From Rhizobium laguerreae (GTDB lineage: Bacteria > Pseudomonadota > Alphaproteobacteria > Rhizobiales > Rhizobiaceae): a DNA stretch of 64,000 bases. The DNA is taken from positions 434,001-498,000 of the forward strand of contig NZ_MRDM01000002.1 of assembly GCF_002008165.1 (NCBI RefSeq), written 5' to 3'. This document shows, one piece after another, positions 32,029 to 43,450 of this stretch (position 1 is its first letter; every line of letters starts with the position of its first letter). The translations under genes and the position numbers were made by a program. A model generated the notes under the pieces. The model worked only from the letters and a program-made list of their open reading frames with translations. It was not told the origin of the DNA and did no database searches.

Positions 32029-34356
32029 TCATTCGAGGGTGTCGGTACCGATCTTGATGTCGCCGAGCGTGCGGAAGGTCAGCCGTGCGCCGATCGTCCA
32101 GTCGCTTCCCGACTCGTCATCGGAATCTCTGCTGTCCGTATAGGCGATCGTGAAGATCGTGCATTCGTCGTCATAAGAGAGGCCGATCGTCCGCCGGCTG
32201 ATCACATCATTGTTCAGATCCCAGGCAATGCCGCCGAAAATCGACCAGTAATCCTTGAATCTGACGCTGCTGTTGGTCTGAATCTCGTCATTGTCCTCGG
32301 CAAAGCCATATGCCGGCTGGGCGCTGAGATGAGTGTAGGTCAGCTGCGTTGCGAAGGTATCGTTCTGGTAGGCCGTCGTCAGGTCGCCGCGGCGGAATTC
32401 GAAATCTTTTTCGTCGAGTCGGTAGGAGGCTGCGACGGAAACGCCGTACGGTGTTTCGACGCCGCCAAGGCCGACATAATCGGAGCGGTCGGTTTCAAGG
32501 CCCGAATCCGCGCCGACGTTGACGAGGTCATCGGTCGCAAACGAGTTCTGGCCGGCGATCTGATAGGACTGGCCGAAGATGCCGTGCAGCTTGTAACCGC
32601 TGTCGAATGTACCGGTGTACTGAACACCGATATTGGCGCGGGTACCGCCTTCGACCCGGTCGTAGCCCGAGAACTTGTCGCGGTCGAACAGCGAGGTGGC
32701 GTCGAAGACGAAGCTTTGCGCATCCTCGTTCGGCAGGCGGCCTGCCAGCTGCTCGTCGGGGCGGGCATAGATCTGCGCGATCGGCTCGAGGATGTGGGTG
32801 CTATTGTCAGTCGTCATCAGGATCGGATAACGGATCTCCAGACCGGCTGTGAACATCGAGCGGGTAGCAGAATTGCCGTCGACGTAGTTGCCGGTGTAGC
32901 CGGTCGGATCATCCATGTTCAGCGCGAAGGCATCGCCGCGCGCGGCCAGCAGCGGTGTGATCACCAGGCCGGTCGGCGTGACGTAGGTGCGCTTCCACTG
33001 CAGCTCGGCAGTCAGCCGCGAAGTCTGGCCTTTCAGGCCGCGGAAACGGTCGAAGCCGTCGACGGTATAGAAGTCGTCATGTGTGCGCGAAATATTCGTG
33101 AGATTGACATCCGCCGAAAGCTCGCCGCCGGCCAGCGGCTGCGGCGCCACATAGTGATAATCGAGCGACGGATAGACGATCGCCTGCTGCTTTTCAGCGG
33201 TATTCGTCCGATCGGCATCCTGGACGTCGAAATAGAACGCCCGCATGTCGAAATAATTGCGTTTCCCGAGCCCTGTCAGGTAGATCTGGTTGGTGCGATC
33301 CGTACCGGTCAGGCCCCGCAGCTTATACGTTTTCGAGAAATTGTTGTCGCTCTGCATCATGACGTCCCAGCCGAACGTCCAGCGCGGATTGATGCGGAAT
33401 TCCGCCTTCGATGCCACCATGCCACGCTGATCGGCTTCGGCGTCGCTGGTGCCGGAGCTGAAGTTGCCCGGCTTTGCCTGGTCGATGCCGGCGACGCGCA
33501 GAATATGCGTGCCATTTTCGAAGCGTTGGCGAAATTCGCCTTCGATGAGGAAGCCCTGGGCGGTGTAGCCCGTGGCGGTGACCGTCGCGTCCATGCTCGG
33601 CGAGATCACATAGTAATAAGGAACGGAAAGTCCGAAGCCGAGATTCTGCGACAGGCTCATCGTCGGAAACAGAAAGCCGGACTTGCGTTTCACCGTATTG
33701 TCGGGAACTTCGATGAACGGCAGGAAGGCGATCGGATGGCCGAGCAGCTCGAAGCGCGCTCTCTCCAGACGGATCGTATGCGTCTCGCCGTTCTGGATCA
33801 CCCGCTGGGCCTTGACCTGCCAGAAAGGGGCGCGCTTCGGATCTTCAGCGCAGGGAAGGCAGGCCGTGTAGACGCCCTTGTTGAGAATCATCTTCGTGCC
33901 GCCGACGCGCTCGCCGCTTTCGGCGACGATGCGGGTATTGTCGGCGGTCTCAATGCGCAACGAGTTCAGGAACCCGTCGGCAAAATTGTCGGTCACGTCG
34001 AGGTTGTCGGCATAGATACGGTTGCCGTCCGGGCTGACCAACTCGACATTGCCAAGCGCCATCATCCGGCCGGTCTTCTGATTGTACTCGACCTTCTGCG
34101 CGACCATTTTATAGCCGCCATAGTTGATCTGCACGCCGCCGACCGCCGACACCAGATCGGCGTCACGATTATAGACCAGTTCATTGGCCGAAAGCAGAAG
34201 CTTGGCCCCTTCGGGAATATTCTTCTCTATAGTTTGTTCGGGCGCGCTGGCCTGGCCGAAAGAGGCCGGGGCGCTGCCGAAATAGGAACATAAAGCCGCA
34301 CCGACAAGCAGGGCAACCAACTGTTTACTAAAATACTTGCGGTCGCCTGCCGCCAC
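32029..34356 (-). CDS. lptD: LPS assembly protein LptD, GTG start
   Basis: 775 residues. A signal peptide (LVALLVGAALCSYFGSAPAS…) precedes the OstA-like N-domain (ANELVYNRDADLVSAVGGVQ) and a large beta-barrel rich in aromatic alternation. With LptE it inserts LPS into the outer leaflet. The GTG at 34356 overlaps the lptG stop by one base (TAGTG) and has AGGAGGA at good spacing, so it is preferred over upstream in-frame codons. Two Cys pairs typical of E. coli LptD are not obvious. Confidence 0.95.
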   Translation of the reverse strand: MAAGDRKYFSKQLVALLVGAALCSYFGSAPASFGQASAPEQTIEKNIPEGAKLLLSANELVYNRDADLVSAVGGVQINYGGYKMVAQKVEYNQKTGRMMALGNVELVSPDGNRIYADNLDVTDNFADGFLNSLRIETADNTRIVAESGERVGGTKMILNKGVYTACLPCAEDPKRAPFWQVKAQRVIQNGETHTIRLERARFELLGHPIAFLPFIEVPDNTVKRKSGFLFPTMSLSQNLGFGLSVPYYYVISPSMDATVTATGYTAQGFLIEGEFRQRFENGTHILRVAGIDQAKPGNFSSGTSDAEADQRGMVASKAEFRINPRWTFGWDVMMQSDNNFSKTYKLRGLTGTDRTNQIYLTGLGKRNYFDMRAFYFDVQDADRTNTAEKQQAIVYPSLDYHYVAPQPLAGGELSADVNLTNISRTHDDFYTVDGFDRFRGLKGQTSRLTAELQWKRTYVTPTGLVITPLLAARGDAFALNMDDPTGYTGNYVDGNSATRSMFTAGLEIRYPILMTTDNSTHILEPIAQIYARPDEQLAGRLPNEDAQSFVFDATSLFDRDKFSGYDRVEGGTRANIGVQYTGTFDSGYKLHGIFGQSYQIAGQNSFATDDLVNVGADSGLETDRSDYVGLGGVETPYGVSVAASYRLDEKDFEFRRGDLTTAYQNDTFATQLTYTHLSAQPAYGFAEDNDEIQTNSSVRFKDYWSIFGGIAWDLNNDVISRRTIGLSYDDECTIFTIAYTDSRDSDDESGSDWTIGARLTFRTLGDIKIGTDTLE

Positions 34357-35444
34357 TAGCCGTCCTCCTGATGAAGCAGAATAGTCGCACCCAAGGCCAG
34401 CGCGACGACCACCGGTATCCACGTCGCCACGAAGGGGGGCACGACTCCACTGCTTCCGAATGCCTTTACAAGCACGGTGATGACATAAAGCATGAAGCCC
34501 GAAAGGATGCCACCCAGAATCACGGAGCGGGATTGGTTGAACCGGCTAAATTTTAGGGACACTGTTGCGGCTATGAAAGTCATGGCCACCAGCAGCAATG
34601 GCTGGGACAACAGGGAGTTGAATTGCGTCTCCAGCGCCTTGGTCGAGATGCCGAAGGATTTGGCCGCCGCAATCCGGTTGGAAAGGTCAAAGAAACCAAT
34701 TGTTTCCGGCGCTGTAAGCCGCTCCTGGACGAAGTCCTGTTTCAGATTGGTGCGAAGTTGAACCGAAGCTTTACGCACGGGGATTTCGCCAGGCTTGCGC
34801 TCGACAACGGTGTTAAGTTGCCAGTAACCATCTTCCAATTTTGCCGTGGCGGCGTCCTGTCTCAGAATGACCTGACCGCTTGAATCGAAATGGATCAGCA
34901 CGGCGTCGATCAGCTTGGTGCCGTTCTCCTGGACCGTCTGGGCGCCGATGATGACATCGTCCCGGCCACTGATCTGGCGCAGCCATGGAATCTGCGGCGC
35001 CTTGCGCAGAACTGCGTTCTCGCCGCGCCAGTCGGATTCGACCAGCAGTGCCTGGCGCTGTCCCCAGGCGGCAAGCGGGTTCAGCGCCGCCATTGTCAGC
35101 AGGCCGAGCGCCAGCGAGCCGGCGATGAAGGGGAACATGAACTGCCAGACCGAAATGCCGGCGGCGCGCGTGACGACGAGTTCATATTTGCGGTTGAGGC
35201 CGATCAGCACCGTCATGCCGACGAACAGCGCGATGAACGGCACCGTCTGCTGCAGGATGAGCGGCAGGCGCACCGCGGTCATCAAGACGCCGCCGCCGAT
35301 CGTGTAGCCGGGAAGGCCGGACATGCGGCCCGCCGTCTCGCTGAAATCGAGGAGGAAAGAAATCGCCGAGACGCCGATCAGGAACCAGCCCGTCGTCACC
35401 AGATAGCGGCGAAAGAAATAACGCGACAATGTCCCGAACATCAT
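34356..35444 (-). CDS. lptG: LPS export permease LptG
   Basis: 362 residues, six hydrophobic segments in two groups of three around a periplasmic beta-jellyroll region. It is one of two permease subunits of the LptB2FG transporter that extracts LPS from the inner membrane. It overlaps lptF by 4 nt (ATGA) and lptD by one base. Confidence 0.95.
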   Translation of the reverse strand: MMFGTLSRYFFRRYLVTTGWFLIGVSAISFLLDFSETAGRMSGLPGYTIGGGVLMTAVRLPLILQQTVPFIALFVGMTVLIGLNRKYELVVTRAAGISVWQFMFPFIAGSLALGLLTMAALNPLAAWGQRQALLVESDWRGENAVLRKAPQIPWLRQISGRDDVIIGAQTVQENGTKLIDAVLIHFDSSGQVILRQDAATAKLEDGYWQLNTVVERKPGEIPVRKASVQLRTNLKQDFVQERLTAPETIGFFDLSNRIAAAKSFGISTKALETQFNSLLSQPLLLVAMTFIAATVSLKFSRFNQSRSVILGGILSGFMLYVITVLVKAFGSSGVVPPFVATWIPVVVALALGATILLHQEDG

Positions 35445-36622
35445 TGGGCAGTGCCCCCGCCGATCCTGCCGGTTGCAGCAAGCAGCCTTTCCTGCATCCG
35501 CCTCCAGAAAGACGAAATCCGGTCCCGGATGAACGAAGGCATGACCAGTCGTTTGTGGAGGCCGAGGAAGACGATCGAGACGATGCTGCTGACGATCGGG
35601 ATGGCGTAGAGGACGGCGATATATTCAGGGTCGGTATCGATCTGATTGGCCGCGTAGAAAGCCGCCCATCGCATCGCGAAGGCATAAGCGAGAGCGCTCA
35701 CCATCGGATGCAGCCGCGCTTCGCGGTGCGAGCGCGCATCGCCGGCGATCGCCAGTGAAAACAGTGCAAAGACGACAGGCAGGATCCAGTCGGTCAGCCG
35801 CCGATGCAGTTCGGCGCGGTAGCTTTGCGGCCGGATCGTAAAGTCCTTGTCGGCCGGATCCGGATTGAACAGGAACCACAGGTCACGGTCGCTGGCGCGC
35901 AGCGTCGCCTGACCGCGATTCTCCGTCATATCCGAGAGGTCGAAGGAATAGGAATCGAAATTGATGACCGAGACATTGCCATCGGGCGTTTTGCGGTGCA
36001 CTTCGCCTTGATGCATGATCAGCGTCGTGCCCGTGTCGTCGACGGCGCCTTCCTTCGCATAATAGATCAGTTCGTAGGCCGGGTCGCGCTCGTCAGCGAC
36101 AAAAAGGCCCTTCAGCATGCGGCCCGCCATCCGCTGCGAGATCTGTACATAGAGGCCTTCATCGAGCTTGCGGAAGGTCTTTTCCTCGATCACCGAAGAG
36201 AGGAGGTCAGCATAGGTCTCGGCGATCATCTGGCGCACGACGGTCTTTGCGCGTGGCTCGACGACGTTGTCGACGAAGAAGGAAAAGACGCTGATGACGG
36301 CGGCAAGCAGCAGGATCGGGCGGATCAGCACGCTGCGCCGCGCCCCGGCCGCGTCGATGACGGTGAGCTCGGAATCATTGTTCATCGTCGTCAGCGTCTG
36401 GGTGATCGCGATAACGAGAGCGAAGGGCAGCACGACAGGAATGATCGACGGCAGAATCATCGTCGCCAGCTTGGCGAACGAGCCGATCGACTGGCCGCTG
36501 TCGGTGACCAGATTGATGCGCTGCAGAACCTGAGTCGTCCAAATGATCGCCAGAACCGGCAGGAGCGCCACGAGAAACATCTGGCCGACGCGCCGCAATA
36601 TGTATGTCTCGAGTAGTTTCAT
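35441..36622 (-). CDS. lptF: LPS export permease LptF
   Basis: 393 residues with the YjgP/YjgQ layout: MKLLETYILRRVGQMFLVAL opens the first membrane helix, a periplasmic domain lies in the middle and three helices close it. Partner of LptG. AGGGCAGGC precedes the ATG at 36622. It is the first gene of lptF-lptG-lptD-surA-pdxA-rsmA. Confidence 0.95.
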   Translation of the reverse strand: MKLLETYILRRVGQMFLVALLPVLAIIWTTQVLQRINLVTDSGQSIGSFAKLATMILPSIIPVVLPFALVIAITQTLTTMNNDSELTVIDAAGARRSVLIRPILLLAAVISVFSFFVDNVVEPRAKTVVRQMIAETYADLLSSVIEEKTFRKLDEGLYVQISQRMAGRMLKGLFVADERDPAYELIYYAKEGAVDDTGTTLIMHQGEVHRKTPDGNVSVINFDSYSFDLSDMTENRGQATLRASDRDLWFLFNPDPADKDFTIRPQSYRAELHRRLTDWILPVVFALFSLAIAGDARSHREARLHPMVSALAYAFAMRWAAFYAANQIDTDPEYIAVLYAIPIVSSIVSIVFLGLHKRLVMPSFIRDRISSFWRRMQERLLAATGRIGGGTAQ

Positions 36623-36722
36623 GCCTGCCCTTGAAAGCACCTGCACGCCCAAACGACCTTGCAGGAGAATCCCTCTACGCTCTTTGTCGCGCTTTTGCGA
36701 CAAGCTGGTGTCAAAAATTCAT

Positions 36723-37496
36723 TCAAATTTCAGAATTTTTTTGATGCTGTTGCGACTCAGTTAACGCCAGCAATGCGGCGAAGACGACAAGCGAGGAAAG
36801 CCATCCAAGAACGACGTCGGAAAGATAGTGTGCGCCGAAGGATAGCCGCATCGCCGGGGTGAGGATCGAGATCGCCGCCAAGGGTGCCGCCACCGCATAA
36901 CGCAGGGATTTCGGCACGAAGAGCAGGAGGCAGAAGAGCCAGCCGGCACTCGCCGCCTCGCCGGAGACGAACGAGCAGTTCGAAACGCATTTTCCGGCAA
37001 GCGAACCTGCCTCGACGAAATGCAGCGTACCGCCGAAAATGTCCGTCTGTATCGGCCGCGGCCGGCCCCAATGTTCCTTGAGGATGACATTGACGAGCAG
37101 CACCGGCCCGATCAGCATCGTTTCGAGCGCGACTTTGAGCTTTTGCGCGCGCTCGGCGTTGAAGGTTGCGCCGTGCTGCTGGTAGCATTCGACGAGTTTC
37201 CACAGCATCACGATCGCCACCACATAGGGCAGGCGGAAGAATAGAGTACGCAGCAGGTCGAAGGCCGCGACGTCGCGATAGGGAAAGCCGCCGCAGATGC
37301 TCCCGGCAGCAGCAGTCGCGTCGCAATCTGCGCCCACGAAAAAAAGCTGGGAAAAATAGATGTCTATTTCGGGGAAAGCACGGAAGACGGCAAGCAGCGC
37401 CCACCACATCCAAAACAGCAGCATGAATGCGCCGAAAGTTGTTTTCGGCAGGCGGATTGCCAAGCTCCGCCATCGATTTTTCGAAAAAACTGTCAA
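36723..37496 (-). CDS. PAP2 family membrane phosphatase
   Basis: 257 residues with five to six hydrophobic segments. The PAP2 motifs are KEHWGRPRP, a second one reduced to SFVSGEAAS (Glu where the classical motif has His), and MRLSFGAHYLSD. Rhizobial lipid A is stripped of phosphates by PAP2-type LpxE/LpxF, and this gene lies next to lptF, so a lipid A phosphatase is possible; that is inference. Start uncertain: TTG at 37496 gives a complete first helix but has no clear ribosome binding site; the next ATG is 24 codons on. Confidence 0.8.
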   Translation of the reverse strand: MTVFSKNRWRSLAIRLPKTTFGAFMLLFWMWWALLAVFRAFPEIDIYFSQLFFVGADCDATAAAGSICGGFPYRDVAAFDLLRTLFFRLPYVVAIVMLWKLVECYQQHGATFNAERAQKLKVALETMLIGPVLLVNVILKEHWGRPRPIQTDIFGGTLHFVEAGSLAGKCVSNCSFVSGEAASAGWLFCLLLFVPKSLRYAVAAPLAAISILTPAMRLSFGAHYLSDVVLGWLSSLVVFAALLALTESQQHQKNSEI

Positions 37497-37572
37497 CGCG
37501 AATATCTACAAAACTGACGAAAACAAGAGAGCCCTGATGGCTGCGGGCGACCATAACAATTGTCGCAAGCCA

Positions 37573-37601
37573 TTGACAGACCCGCCAAACGCGAAATTAT
37601 C
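37573..37601 (+). promoter_or_regulatory. Candidate pepA promoter
   Basis: TTGACA, 17 bases, ATTATC, ending 40 bases before the pepA ATG. The -35 is a consensus match; the -10 is poor. Confidence 0.4.
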
Positions 37602-37640
37602 CGCGAGGGACGGATTTCAAAGAATCCCAGCGGAGAAGAC

Positions 37641-39130
<1,490 letters not shown>

Positions 39131-39131
<1 letters not shown>

Positions 39132-39580
39132 TGACGGAAATTCTCTTCTATCATCTGACCGAATCCAGGCTGGAGGACGCGCTTCCGCCGCTCATCGACA
39201 AAAGCGTCGAGCGCGGCTGGCGCGTTGCCGTCCAGACGCGCGAGCCGGCGCGGCGTGATGCGCTCGATCAGCATCTTTGGACTTTCCGCGAGGAGAGCTT
39301 CCTGCCGCACGGCACCGACGAGGCGGATTTCGCCGAAAGCCAGCCGGTGCTTTTGACGGTGACGCCGGACAATGCCAATGCGGCGACCGTGCGTTTCATC
39401 GTCGACGGCGCAGAGCCGCCGCCCGCCGATGCCTATGAGCGCGTCGTCTTCATGTTCGACGGTCACGACCAGGAGCAACTGGAAGCCGCGCGTGCGCAGT
39501 GGAAGAAGCTGAGAGGCGAGGGGCACAACCTCACCTATTGGCAGCAGACGGCACAGGGGCGGTGGGAGAAGAAAGCTTGA
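39131..39580 (+). CDS. holC: DNA polymerase III subunit chi
   Basis: 149 residues, starting MTEILFYHLTESRLEDALPP, with the chi-type RFIVDGAEPPP and YERVVFMFDGHD. Chi links the clamp loader to SSB. It sits directly downstream of pepA, as in many proteobacteria, and is likely translationally coupled to it. Confidence 0.94.
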
Positions 39581-39613
39581 GGGTTTTGCGTGAAATGCGC
39601 GCGATAGAAGCCG

Positions 39614-40117
39614 TTATCGCCTCGCCCCTTTATCCTCGTCGAGGTTTGTCAGGATATTGAGGGGTACGATCCCGCCAGCACTTTCCGATGCGTCCAGCGC
39701 CTCGACTGCCAAAACATGCTTTCCATTCGGACTGACCAAAGCGAATGCCCACGCCTTGTCGGCAAAGGTGCTGACCGGCATTTCCGCCCAGCCGGCTTGA
39801 TGCACAAGGCGTTCGGCATAATAAGCCTTGATGGTCTGCGGGTCGGTGGTGCTGGCAAGATTGCGCGCCAGGATACGCATGGACTTCTCTCCGAACCGCC
39901 CTTCCAGTTGGCCCAGCACCTTGCGGGTGGCCCGCCAATCCTGGGCCTGGGTCGCCGATCCGAAGGAATATTCCTCGGATCGGGAAATGCCCGGTGGATC
40001 AGGCGGCATGACGACCTCTTCGCCCGAACATGCTGCAAGGCCGAGAAGCGGCACCACAAGGATGCCAATCTTCGACACGCGGAAAAATCGGCCCTTGCGG
40101 CCAATTTTGTTGCTCAT
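39614..40117 (-). CDS. Hypothetical lipoprotein
   Basis: 167 residues. A type II signal peptide ends in the lipobox LAAC (Cys about 29), then a Pro-rich linker and a globular domain of unknown family (ARNLASTTDPQTIKAYYAER). Converges with holC. GGGGGCAG upstream supports the ATG at 40117. I do not recognise the family. Confidence 0.78.
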   Translation of the reverse strand: MSNKIGRKGRFFRVSKIGILVVPLLGLAACSGEEVVMPPDPPGISRSEEYSFGSATQAQDWRATRKVLGQLEGRFGEKSMRILARNLASTTDPQTIKAYYAERLVHQAGWAEMPVSTFADKAWAFALVSPNGKHVLAVEALDASESAGGIVPLNILTNLDEDKGARR

Positions 40118-40189
40118 GAGCGGCTGCCCCCGAACACGATTGCCATAGGCCGGCAAATCTTGCCGGTTTCTATGACGTTATTGCGACGC

Positions 40190-41116
40190 TCAGTCGTGGA
40201 AGGCGTCGACGAATTTCCGCTTGCCGAGCATGAAGGCATCGGCGACGTGACGCAGCGGCGCGAGATCGACATCCGATTTGCCGGCCTTGATGATTTCGGC
40301 AAAGCGACGGTAGAGCGAGGGATATTCCTGCTCCGGCTCGGCGAATCTGAGCGCGCCGTCGATCAAAAGCTTGGCGCCGCCCTCGGCGAGCACCATCTGG
40401 CCGGCTGCCGTCTCCGCGACGATGTCCCAGCTCTGCTTGCCGGTCTGGCGCCAGTCGAATTCGGCGTGAACCGGCAGGCCGTCCGCGTTGCGGAAGTGAA
40501 TGTCGGCCGCGATCGGCGCATCGCGATTCTCGGGAAATTCAAGCACGGCCTCGGTGATGAAGATCGGCCGAGGCAGGATATGAGTGACGATCGACAGCGC
40601 GTTGATGCCGGGATCGAAAACGCCGAGGCCGCCGGCCTGCCAAATCCAGTCCTGGTTCGGATGCCAATGGCGGACATCCTCTTTCCAGATCACATGCACG
40701 CTTTTGATCGTCGTCGAGGCAAGAAACGCCTTGGCAGCTTCGACGCCCGGTGCATAGCGCGAATGCCAGCTAGCAAAGAGCGACGCACCCTGCTTGTTCG
40801 CCAGCGCTTCGAGATCGGCCACTTCGCTGAGCGTCGCGCCGGGCGGCTTTTCCAGGAAGACGTGCTTGCCGGCGACCAGCGCCTTATAGGCGGCCTCATA
40901 GCGATATTGCGGCGGCATGCAGAGCGAAACGGCATCGATCGAAGGCTCGGCGTCGAGCATCGCTTCGATCGTCGTATAACTCTTGACGCCTTCGACCGTG
41001 CCGTGGCGGCTTGCCGTCGCGACGAGTTCGAAATCCGGGTTCTTGGCGACGGAGGGAAGGTGCTGGTCGCGGACAATTTTGCCGACGCCAACGATGGCGA
41101 GGTTGATGGGGGACAT
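40190..41116 (-). CDS. Gfo/Idh/MocA oxidoreductase, galactose 1-dehydrogenase type
   Basis: 308 residues. The Rossmann start NLAIVGVGKIVRDQHLPS, the GKHVFLEKPPGATL motif with catalytic Lys, and WIWQAGGLGVFDPGINALSI match Pseudomonas and rhizobial NAD(P)-dependent D-galactose/L-arabinose 1-dehydrogenases. It would oxidise the sugar to a lactone in the cytoplasm. No other sugar genes adjoin it, so specificity is inferred from sequence alone. Confidence 0.85.
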   Translation of the reverse strand: MSPINLAIVGVGKIVRDQHLPSVAKNPDFELVATASRHGTVEGVKSYTTIEAMLDAEPSIDAVSLCMPPQYRYEAAYKALVAGKHVFLEKPPGATLSEVADLEALANKQGASLFASWHSRYAPGVEAAKAFLASTTIKSVHVIWKEDVRHWHPNQDWIWQAGGLGVFDPGINALSIVTHILPRPIFITEAVLEFPENRDAPIAADIHFRNADGLPVHAEFDWRQTGKQSWDIVAETAAGQMVLAEGGAKLLIDGALRFAEPEQEYPSLYRRFAEIIKAGKSDVDLAPLRHVADAFMLGKRKFVDAFHD

Positions 41117-41223
41117 GGTGTTTCGTTCCAGCCTATGAAAAGTATGACTTATTGGGTTCGTTTTTTTAGCAGAAAGAGGAACGCCGACAAGCTCTCCCTC
41201 TTCATTCTTTGCATTATGGCATT

Positions 41224-43266
41224 CTATCGCATGATCGTTTGGCGAAGGAAGCTGTAACCCATCGCTGCACGCGCCGCGCGCTCTTCGGAGTTACCGTCAC
41301 CGCCATGCCCGCCGGAGCCGAATTCATGGAAGAGCGGCCGGTGTCCTTCTTCCTCCAGCCGCGCGGCAAAGCGGCGCGCATGCGAGGGATGCACGCGGTC
41401 GTCATTGGCGGAGCTTTCGATGTAGATAGGCGGATAGCTGACCTTGGTCGCCGCCCCGACATTGTGAAGCGGCGAATAACCGAGCATGAAGTCCCGGTCC
41501 ACCGGCGTCTCCGGATCGCCATATTCGTCCATCCAGGCTTGCCCTGCGGTAAACAGGTGGAAGCGTGTCATGTCGAGAACCGGCACCTGGCACCAGACGG
41601 CGCCGAAATCTTGCGGGTAGCGCGTCAGCATCACGCCGGTCAGCAGACCGCCATTGCTGCCGCCCTGGCAGGCAATCCGCGACGGCACGGTATAGCCGCG
41701 GCCGACGAGATCGCGCGCGATGGCGACGAAATCGGCAAACGCCCGGTCTCGCCCCTGCCGCTTGGCGCTGCGATACCAGTCGGGCCCGAATTCGCCGCCG
41801 CCGCGAATATAGGCCTGCACATAGGCGCCGCCTTGTTCCAGCCAGCGTCCTGTCACGCCGGAATAGCTTGGCGACAACGGGACATCGAAGCCGCCATAGC
41901 CGTAAAGCAGCACCGGCAGCGCGCCCTTGGTCCATTGCTTCGGCAGAACCAACCGGTAGGTAACCCTCGTTCCGTCCTCCGAAACAGCCTCCAGCAGTTC
42001 GGATGACATATCGGTCGTATCGAAATAGCTCGGCGCCGCGGCGACAAAAACCGGCTCGGCCTCTCTGCTGCGATCCGACAGCTCGAGACGGTAACAGACG
42101 GGCGGCTGCAGGAAGCCCTGGCCGATGACGAGGAGCGTATCGTCGCCAAGATGCAGATCCGCATGGAGTGGCCTGAAGTGAGCCGTTTGCATATCCGCCG
42201 GCAGTGCGATCTCGCGCTGTTCGGCATCGGGCCTTGTCAGGTCCAGCACCATGAGACGCGGTCGCAGCCGATCGGAGATGATGAAGACGCACCACTCCTG
42301 CATCAGCATCATCTGCGCGATGGACTGGCCCTCTCCAGGCTGAAACAGGATCCGCTCCGGCCCGAGCAGGGCCGTCTCCGAGGCGGGGTCGAAGCGTTGC
42401 AGCACGAGGCTGCCGGTCGCAACGCGTTCATCGGTCTTTGCCCGCCAAAGGCAATGATCATGATTGAACTGGAAATCGGCTTCCTTAGGCAGATCGATGC
42501 GCCGCTGTGTGCCGTCGTTGGCGATCAGGAAAGCGCTGGCGACGCCGATCTCGTGGGCGGCGACGAAAATATCGATCAATCCGCGATCCGCCGAAGCGCC
42601 TGATAGGTCAGGGTCAATGACGAGATTGAAGCCGTAGACGTCCTCGTCTGCGGCTTCGAACATGACGGCGGCATCTTCCGGTCGCTGCCCGCGCTTCAAT
42701 CGCCGTCCGACGCGCGGCCATCCGGAGCGGGTCGCCGAAAATCTGTCGATGGAACCGAAATAGCAGATTTCGTCGCGGCTCAGCCAGGTGGCATGCGATC
42801 GTGTGGCCGGTGTATCGAAGCCGCCCTCGACGACCTGTTTCCGCTCGGCGTCGAATTCGAGCAGCCGGAGAAGGTCGGAGCCGCCGTCCGAAAGCGTGAG
42901 CAGCACCCGCGTCGGCTCCCATGGGCAGGTGACGGCGCCGCGCCAGTTCCAGCGCTTGCCTTCCCTGACGCAGAAGGCGTCGAGATCGAAGACCGGCTCC
43001 CAGGCGGCGTCCGGCAGCGGCTCCTGATCTGCCGGCAGGCGGAGCCAGATGCCGAGAGGATTGTCCTTGCTCTGGCGGAAATCGAACAGCCACTCACCTC
43101 GGCGCATCGGAACGATCAGCCTGTCCTGCCGCTCGATCAGCGCTTTGATCGCGTCGCGATCCCTGTCGAATTCAGGTGTTCTCAGTGCCGCGCCGGAAGC
43201 CCGGTTGTGCTCGTCGATGAACTGACGGGTGCGTGGATCGTCGTCCGTTTCGAGATGAAGGTTCAT
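41224..43266 (-). CDS. S9 family prolyl oligopeptidase-type peptidase
   Basis: 680 residues. An N-terminal beta-propeller of about 400 residues is followed by an alpha/beta-hydrolase domain. The Ser nucleophile is in CQGGSNGGLLTG, the Asp in ANDDRVHPSHA and the His near GSGGHGGDG. It cuts short peptides after proline or basic residues; which is not clear from sequence. No signal peptide. The gene stands alone. Confidence 0.92.
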   Translation of the reverse strand: MNLHLETDDDPRTRQFIDEHNRASGAALRTPEFDRDRDAIKALIERQDRLIVPMRRGEWLFDFRQSKDNPLGIWLRLPADQEPLPDAAWEPVFDLDAFCVREGKRWNWRGAVTCPWEPTRVLLTLSDGGSDLLRLLEFDAERKQVVEGGFDTPATRSHATWLSRDEICYFGSIDRFSATRSGWPRVGRRLKRGQRPEDAAVMFEAADEDVYGFNLVIDPDLSGASADRGLIDIFVAAHEIGVASAFLIANDGTQRRIDLPKEADFQFNHDHCLWRAKTDERVATGSLVLQRFDPASETALLGPERILFQPGEGQSIAQMMLMQEWCVFIISDRLRPRLMVLDLTRPDAEQREIALPADMQTAHFRPLHADLHLGDDTLLVIGQGFLQPPVCYRLELSDRSREAEPVFVAAAPSYFDTTDMSSELLEAVSEDGTRVTYRLVLPKQWTKGALPVLLYGYGGFDVPLSPSYSGVTGRWLEQGGAYVQAYIRGGGEFGPDWYRSAKRQGRDRAFADFVAIARDLVGRGYTVPSRIACQGGSNGGLLTGVMLTRYPQDFGAVWCQVPVLDMTRFHLFTAGQAWMDEYGDPETPVDRDFMLGYSPLHNVGAATKVSYPPIYIESSANDDRVHPSHARRFAARLEEEGHRPLFHEFGSGGHGGDGNSEERAARAAMGYSFLRQTIMR

Positions 43267-43336
43267 TCTAACCTGCCGGCTTCCGTTGACGTCGGACAGA
43301 TCTAGGCAGACGGTCCCGACTTGGCAACCCGCCTTA

Positions 43337-43371
43337 TAGCGCCGCGTCTCTTCAGACGCGCTGATGCGCTA
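43337..43371. repeat. Rhizobial palindromic intergenic repeat, copy A
   Basis: TAGCGC CGCGTCT, loop, AGACGCG, then GCGCTA. A nested hairpin in the gap between the S9 peptidase and the ABC-F gene. It resembles copy B at 52267-52308 in wording (AGCGCCGCG…TTCAGACG…). Confidence 0.55.
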
Positions 43372-43450
43372 GCGGATCGTCACGAATTCGGCCGAGGCGA
43401 CGACGGTGTCGGGCACCTCGGTCTTCTTGAATTTCAGCGTCACCCTGTGG

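Noticed and set aside
37478..37500. TTGACA on the minus strand at the PAP2 start as a promoter
   Set aside because: The sequence 17 bases on is no -10 box, and the region is more simply the beginning of the coding frame.
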